This document shows positions 58,747 to 64,000 of a DNA stretch of 64,000 nucleotides, one piece after another (position 1 is the stretch's first letter; every line of letters begins with the position of its first letter). Position numbers and translations under genes: made by a program. Source of the stretch: Favolaschia claudopus (taxonomy: Eukaryota; Basidiomycota; Agaricomycetes; Agaricales; Mycenaceae); contig JAWWNJ010000039.1 in assembly GCA_037176885.1 (NCBI GenBank), forward strand, positions 682,001 through 746,000, written 5' to 3'. The notes below the pieces were generated by a model. That model searched no databases. It saw only the letters and a list, made by a program, of their open reading frames with translations, and was not told where the DNA came from.

Positions 58747-59986
58747 ATGAAACGCTACTTTACTCGTAATTCTGTCTTGTCGACGACTTCTGTCAGTTCC
58801 AGCCCTCCGTCTCTTTCCCCGTCGCCCTGTCCTCCGTGCCCTCGCTCCAAAAAGACTAGGATGGCTAGAGAAGACGATCCGATATCTGAGTCCGATCTGC
58901 AGAGGATGGAAAGAGATTTTGGTCGTGAGATCAAGAAGCTCGTCAACGACGCGAGAGGCAATAAAGGTTCGCTGATTTGGTCTTTGCTTCCAGCTTATAG
59001 ACTCATACGGTTTCCGTCTAGTCGTAGTAGCCGAGTTTGACTTCATGGCTGCTGTGGCTGGAGCGCGACAAGCTGTGCCTACCGAATCCTACGTCTGGAT
59101 GGATGCAGTCCCTCGGGTTGCTTGTAGTGCAGACGGTTTTGGGTTGGTGGTCCATTTACCGGGTGCCATTAAGAGAGCGTCTGCGGTGCGGAAAGTCTAC
59201 CTTTCTTGAGAATGCCACGCTTACTTGCCCCAGGATATTCTGCTCAACAATCTCGTCGATTTTGTCGATCTCGGTTTCAAAGGCAAGTTATCGTTGGTAG
59301 CTGGAGCGGATGGCAAGACTCGCGATCAAGAGGGCTCTTACCACGTTCGTCCTGGTCAAATTGCTGGCCTTTTCAAATTGGTTCGTGCTTGGTTGCCCAT
59401 CGGTCACCCTGTAGGTTTTTCTCTCTTTACTACTTGTCTGTTCTGGTGCTGAGATGTGGTTTAGCATTCTACACCCGTCCCTTCGCGGGACATGCTCAAA
59501 ACGGGTACGGGCTTCGTGGCAAGCCTGGATTTGATTGCGCAGTTACGTCTCGTGTCCCATCGCGTTAACTGCGTCGTCGAGGAAGTCGACCCCGTTTACT
59601 ACGCTCAACTCAAGGAGCTTCATGCCGCCGCCAGTAAACGATATCGATTCTACGACGTTCTAGGCACCAAAGACCCGCTGTATATGGAAGGCCGCGAGCT
59701 CATGTATAATCGTCAGACGCCCTTACATCCAGATAAGTCCGACCCCAAGTTGGGGTGGGCTGTGTTGGTCGTCGTCGGCCCTTTCACTGGAGGTGATTTG
59801 GTTATACCTTGTTTGAATATGCGTTTGCTTTACACTCATGGTACTATTATCATGGTTCGTGGAAGAGTTTTACCGCACGAAGTAGAAGCTTTTAGTAACG
59901 GACAAAGAGTAGCTATTGCTCACTTTACGCATACTACGTTTTGGAATAAGTTTGGTATGGAGCCAGTCGCTACAGTATTCGAATAG
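58747..59986 (+). CDS. 2-oxoglutarate/Fe(II)-dependent dioxygenase, TET/JBP-like
   Basis: Four exons (58747-58966, 59001-59194, 59234-59410, 59465-59986) give 370 aa. The basic/Pro-rich N-terminus (SLSPSPCPPCPRSKKTRM) is followed by RMERDFGREIKKLVNDARG and LVVVAEFDFMAAVAGARQAV. The catalytic double-stranded beta-helix has MYNRQTPLHPDKSDPKLGWA, with the H-x-D iron pair; VVGPFTGGDLVIPCLNMRLL; GTIIMVRGRVLPHEVEAF, with the distal His; and GQRVAIAHFTHTTFW, with Arg for 2-oxoglutarate. This layout matches the oxygenase domain expanded in mushroom genomes and grouped with TET/JBP nucleic-acid-base dioxygenases. All catalytic residues are present, so activity is plausible. The substrate (5-methylcytosine, other bases or something else) cannot be read from sequence. 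Confidence 0.78.
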
Positions 59987-60218
59987 CGGCCTCTTAGTTC
60001 ATGGCTTCGCTTTTCTGGTTTGCGTATATCGTCTTTACCGCTTTTGTTATGTCCTACTCTTAACAAGCACCTTCCATTTGCGACATACGACTTTGTTGTC
60101 TTGTGTTACTGCATAAAGCGGCTTGCCTTTTGCTTTGCTGATTCCCTCGATAAGCTTCAATCCTTTCCAGTAAGTATGTCTGGCTGTAGGTGGTATACAC
60201 TCACTCTCTTTTGCTAGC

Positions 60219-61589
60219 ATGTCTGCCAACGACCAGCCCAACAGTAACCCTGTGTCAGACGACGTTCTGGGCTCTGCCAACGACCAGCATAATAGTATCC
60301 CTGTGTCGGACGACGTTTTGGGGTACTTCTTCGCATACGCGTTGAACGCTTTATGCGACGTCGACGTGATAGCGTACGTACAGATGCGCGCGGTTTTGCA
60401 GATGGTCTGTCGCACTTGGCGTCGAGTTGCTATAACTCACCCTGCTGTTTAGTACCTCGTTTGGGTCGACGGGAATACCCCTCCTTCGGATTTAGCGCTG
60501 AATCTTGAACGATCTGGAGTTGTCCCGCTGCGTGTTGTGTTGGATATATCTGAATTCGATCGCACTCAATCGGAGGTTCGAGAATATTTCGCTGATTTAG
60601 GCGACTCACTGGACATCGCCCTCGCTCGATGCGTGCATTTGACTGTTTGCTGCGAAGCATTGGTTGATTACGAGGCAGTCTTCCGATGGCTGTCTTCGTT
60701 TCAGTCTTCGACGATCCGACACCTTACCTTGGACATGTATCCCACCGAAGACATGACAAATGCTCATGCGTCCTCTATGCCGGTCTTCCCTTTGTCCTTG
60801 CCGTCTTCGTTATCCGTCGTCCATTCCCTCGTCCTGTTTGGCAGTTTAATCACCCCAACCAACCTCACCAAACTCGTCCTTGATTCCGTAGGACACGACG
60901 GAGAAATTTACGCCGTCTATTTGATGGACGGTCTTAAATCTTGCGTCGGTCTCACTCATTTGCACCTCATTCACCTTCGGACGATGGACGTACCGTCACG
61001 CACCATCCTGGAGTTCGGCCCATGTTTGTTGCCTAACGTTACTCACTTGCACGTTGTATGCAGCCACTTGTCATCCTGCTACTTCGTCACCGCGCTTCAA
61101 TTACCCGCCTTGACTTCGCTTAAGTTCGAGGGAAGCGGTAATCGGCTTCAATGTCTGCTTGGGGACAAACGTGGTTACCGCAATCAAGCCTGGGGATCCG
61201 TTCAGGTGCTTTCCCTCGTCATACAAGAGACGCCACACACTATAGCAAATGTCTTACCGGATTTTCCTGGTCTGCGACATCTGGATATTCGCTCCTACGA
61301 GACGTCGGATATGGCCGGAGTATGGCAAGGAGTTTACTTGTTTACTCAGCACAATTCTTTGTGTCCTCGTCTCGAGATGATTCACGTTGGATGCGAGTTG
61401 ACCGAGGACGACGTGCGTAGCATATTGAGGTCCCGTCCTCTCGGTCACTTTGCGTCTTCGTGTGGTATCGCCAGCTATGTCTGGGGTCCTTTGGGGGGCC
61501 TAGGCGTTTGTCAATACAAAGCGATCGGAGGGCATGTCACTATGGACGACTGTGGGTCCCGCGTTCCTGAATATCTTGATTTTGACTGA
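60219..61589 (+). pseudogene. F-box gene interrupted by an in-frame TAG
   Basis: One frame runs from ATG 60219 to 61589 with a single stop, TAG at 60450-60452. Upstream: tandem 17-residue duplication, then the F-box (DVDVIAYVQMRAVLQMVCRT, WRRVAITHPAV). Downstream in the same frame: YLVWVDGNTPPSDLALNLER and an LRR-like C-terminus (LTKLVLDSVGHDGEIYAVYL, LTHLHLIHLRTMDVPSRTI) ending VPEYLDFD. In F-box proteins this position is normally Trp (HPALW), so TGG to TAG is the simplest change. The one candidate intron over the stop (60447 to about 60495) leads directly to another stop. The rest of the frame is intact, so the lesion looks recent, or it is a sequencing error. Confidence 0.75.
60222..60323 (+). 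repeat. Tandem 51-bp duplication in F-box 5' coding region
   Basis: Two in-frame 51-nt units (60222-60272, 60273-60323) encode SANDQPNSNPVSDDVLG and SANDQHNSIPVSDDVLG. They differ at only a few bases. Confidence 0.9.
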
Positions 61590-61774
61590 GGTATGTATTC
61601 GAGTCGTCCTGTTTCTGCTTTGTTCGTGTATATTGACGCTTTTAGGCTTTCAGGTCGTCAAAGGAGTTCGTTATAGAGTGATCGTTCATGAGGCCTCTGA
61701 CTTTTAATTGTATAGTCTTGTCGTAACTGAGAAGTCGATATGAGGAATGTCACGTTATGTTACAGTTACGGTCA

Positions 61775-63113
61775 CTATTGCTTGTCTACGCCACGACTTG
61801 GTCCATCGACCAACCTCAGATCTTTGAATTTACGCCGAGTACGACCGACGTCCATGTCTTCGTCCTCTTCTTCATACCAGTTCTTGCGCTTCAATTCGAT
61901 ATGAGCGGGAGGTGCCACGTGTTCGCGCGCCCGAGCTTGTTCTGCAGCCTAACAATACGATTAGTTGCTGTATCGCTCGTGAATCGCATTCATGATTTTA
62001 CCCTCGAAAACGTGCCGTCTTCCAAAGTAAGTGCGTTCATTTGGAAAACAATTTTGATTGCGTTATCTTTCGTGGTGAATGCGATTATATTGCCTTGTAC
62101 TTCGACAATATCTCCCGCTCGGAAATTCGCCGGGAAGCAATCGTACAGAACGCTGGCGACAAATCGGGTCAATTTACATCAACGCGTACAGCTCGACAAC
62201 AACTTACTCTTTGTCTTGACCTACTCCGCGCCGGAAGTATCGGACCACATTAGCGGCGGTGTGGACATATCCCTGCGCTTTATATTTTGCGAATTTGCCA
62301 AAAGGATCGACGCCAGGCCCAAAAGGTATTTCTTCGTAGTCTCGACCGTGCGCCCTAGTCAGATACAAGTTCGAACAGTTGAGACGTATATCCCCATAAC
62401 CTTCTCCAATGTTCCACTCCGGTGAATGCTGGGGTCCGAGAAATCGACGAAAGGAGTCGGTTACAAGCTTGGTGTTCAGAATCATGTCGTCGAAAGCGGC
62501 TGCCCCAATTCCCACAATTTCGACGCGTTGAGTGAGGGCTGATGCTCTTTGCGCGTTCAGACTGCGTGGGTTATTTCTTTGAAATGGTGATACCGTTGAA
62601 CGACTTACTGAGATATTTCTCCAGGGACAAGGTTTATTTTCGATAAAACGCCGTGGACTCTGAACGTCATTTCGTGCTCTATAACTCCGTTGGCAGGTAT
62701 AGCAGCTAGTTTCCAGATGCGACGGCCGCCGTTTTGGCGAGCTCCCTCGTGGATTACAGTGTTGTCGAGCTGCGAGGACTCAACGTGATGTTTATGCGGG
62801 CTCGACGAATGCTCACATTTATATTTCCGAAATATTGCACGTCTTGTCCAGGTGCGTGTTTTTGTTCTTCGATGCGACAGCTAATGAGACCTTGTAAGAC
62901 GTTCGCTGACCCAGAACGCGTCAATATTCCGACTTTGTAGTCATGCAATCCGTATACCTGCGCCGTCTCTGTCGTAGTGTTTTCCGAATTGCATGTCGAT
63001 TCACAAAGAAAGTCTTGAATTTTTACTTGCAAGTGGTGCGGGTAAGAGCCACAGATTTAAGGTTTCTCAGTTTGAATCTCTCATTTTCGTAATATCGTAG
63101 GCGCTTCCGACAT
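61775..63113 (-). CDS. Uncharacterised protein with FRAGDIVEVQ motif (agaricomycete-specific family, possible)
   Basis: Well-supported GT-AG introns join exons with AQVYGLHDYKVGILTRSGSA, VQYFGNIN to LDNTVIHEGARQNGGRRIWK, VPGEISH to LNAQRASALTQRVEIVGIGA, and SPEWNIGEGYGDIRLNCSNL. Then come GVDPFGKFAKYKAQGYVHTA and, after a GTAAGT intron, DCFPANFRAGDIVEVQGNII. The chain ends RKFKDLRLVDGPSRGVDKQ (stop at 61775-61777). The DPxG...YVHTxxNxVxYF and FRxGDIVEVQ blocks recall, from memory, hypothetical proteins repeated many times in mushroom genomes. I know no function; the block faintly resembles BAH-like modules. The 5' end is unresolved: ATG 63113 (MSEAPTILRK) is the likely start, but the first intron could not be fixed. 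Confidence 0.6.
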
Positions 63114-63423
63114 GCAATATCTCTAACCGATGTTCTATGACGAATTTCTCCAATCAATCGGTGTTTGCATGAGCTGTACCGACTCTACGGTTTGAACGCG
63201 TGCGTGTCTGTCTTGTTGTCGTAACTCAGATCTTTGTTTGATCTCTGTCCCTTTCCGTTTAGCACCTTATGGATAGACGCCGGACCCCCTTCGGCTAGGA
63301 ATACCGAAAAACCTGCGTCGCTTGGAGGCGGTTTGAACATAATCTCGCTATTGATTGACGATCAATCGTAAGGATGATGTTCTCCGTACGTATAAAGCCA
63401 GCTTGTGGTATCGTGTGCAGTGG

Positions 63424-64000
63424 ATGTCTTTTACTTGGCCTTCGTCTTTTTTTCCTTCTCGTTCCTTTTCTGAATCTCCACCACCGTCGTCCCGTTCGAA
63501 ATCACCTCTAGACTCTTCCAGCCGGTACGAGTCCTTTGTGTATCGTTTACTCAGCTTATGCTAACTTATATTTCTTCCTGTTCATAGAGCGTATTCGTCG
63601 TCGCCGTTCATCGACGATATTGCTGAGGAGTCCCAGTTCGCGTATAATATTTTCTCATGTTGACGTGCTCATGGTTTTATCTAGAGAAGAGGCCTACGAT
63701 TCTGAAGAAGACGACATCGTGCAACCTGTTGAAGAAGTCGTGTTCAGCGAACACGATTCCGACATTGCTTTTATTAACGACTCCACCGACCTATCTGTTT
63801 ACGACACCAGCGAGGACGAAAATCCGATGTAATTTCACTTGCTTCCACGTTTTCTCGTGTGCTGACTTCTACTTCCAGGCCTGACAACGCGGTCAATGAC
63901 GAAAGCGAACTGTAAGTTTCTACTTTTTCTATCTGTTCTTCGCGTGCTGAAGTACGGTATGAAGTTCTGATCTTCCTCTGGAAGTTGCCGTGCGGTCGCC
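63424..64000 (+). CDS. 5' part of an acidic protein of unknown function, cut by the right edge
   Basis: Exons 63424-63524, 63588-63641, 63685-63828 and 63879-63911 are joined by GT-AG introns of 43-63 nt. They give MSFTWPSSFFPSRSFSESPP (Ser/Pro-rich), then AYSSSPFIDDIAEESQFAEE, AYDSEEDDIVQPVEEVVFSE, HDSDIAFINDSTDLSVYDTS and EDENPMPDNAVNDESEL, an almost purely acidic, disordered region. The next donor is GTAAGT at 63912, and a new exon probably starts near 63983. I recognise no domain in the visible part. Confidence 0.55.

Noticed and set aside
54961..63423. KDZ transposon or terminal inverted repeats around the TET/JBP-like gene
   Set aside because: No transposase motif or matching terminal repeats could be found by eye, although the association is known in mushrooms.

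Overview
The window is nuclear DNA of a filamentous basidiomycete, most likely an agaricomycete (mushroom-forming fungus). Genes on both strands are split by many short GT-AG introns of about 45-60 nt with CTAAC/CTGAC-like branch points. The gene content fits too: Npa1/Urb1, Mps1, Cdc123, Tim9, RPS19, sterol glucosyltransferase with GRAM/PH domains, RTA1-like and seven-TM proteins, a Zn2Cys6 regulator, and many F-box/LRR-like proteins. No prokaryotic signature (operons, Shine-Dalgarno sites, CRISPR) is present. Coding coordinates below span start to stop codon, introns included; exon joins were worked out by eye from reading frame and splice sites.

Positions 1-43.8 kb are ordinary core genome, gene-dense and intron-rich. 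In order: 5' part of URB1 (-), an ORF1-only LINE insertion with poly(A) tail and target-site duplication, a BCP-type peroxiredoxin (+), an amidohydrolase (-) divergent from a dienelactone hydrolase (+), TIM9 (-), DAHP synthase (+), sterol 3-beta-glucosyltransferase (+), nitronate monooxygenase (-), MPS1 kinase (+), a PalI/SUR7-type membrane protein (+), a seven-TM protein (-) divergent from a single-TM protein (+), an F-box protein (-), CDC123 (-), a C2H2/RING protein (+), RPS19 (-), an F-box protein (+), a saccharolysin-like M3 metallopeptidase (+), an RTA1-like protein (+), a Zn2Cys6 regulator (-) and a universal-stress-domain protein (-). Tiny exons recur here (6, 12, 14, 14 and 19 nt), with one GC-AG intron.

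From about 44-45 kb to the right edge the character changes. The + strand becomes strikingly T-rich and A-poor, gene spacing widens, and recognisable genes are mostly rapidly evolving F-box/LRR-like proteins (five, one broken by an in-frame stop). Mixed with them are an orphan 363-aa protein, a Werner-type 3'-5' exonuclease whose motif III Tyr appears to be lost, a 2-oxoglutarate/Fe(II) dioxygenase resembling the fungal TET/JBP group, a protein with a conserved FRAGDIVEVQ segment that I associate with an uncharacterised agaricomycete family, and the start of an acidic protein running off the right edge. This looks like an accessory, lineage-specific block. The exonuclease, dioxygenase and FRAGDIVEVQ genes within about 6 kb are the best candidate for an undescribed nucleic-acid-related module, but no transposase or conserved linkage can be shown from this window alone.
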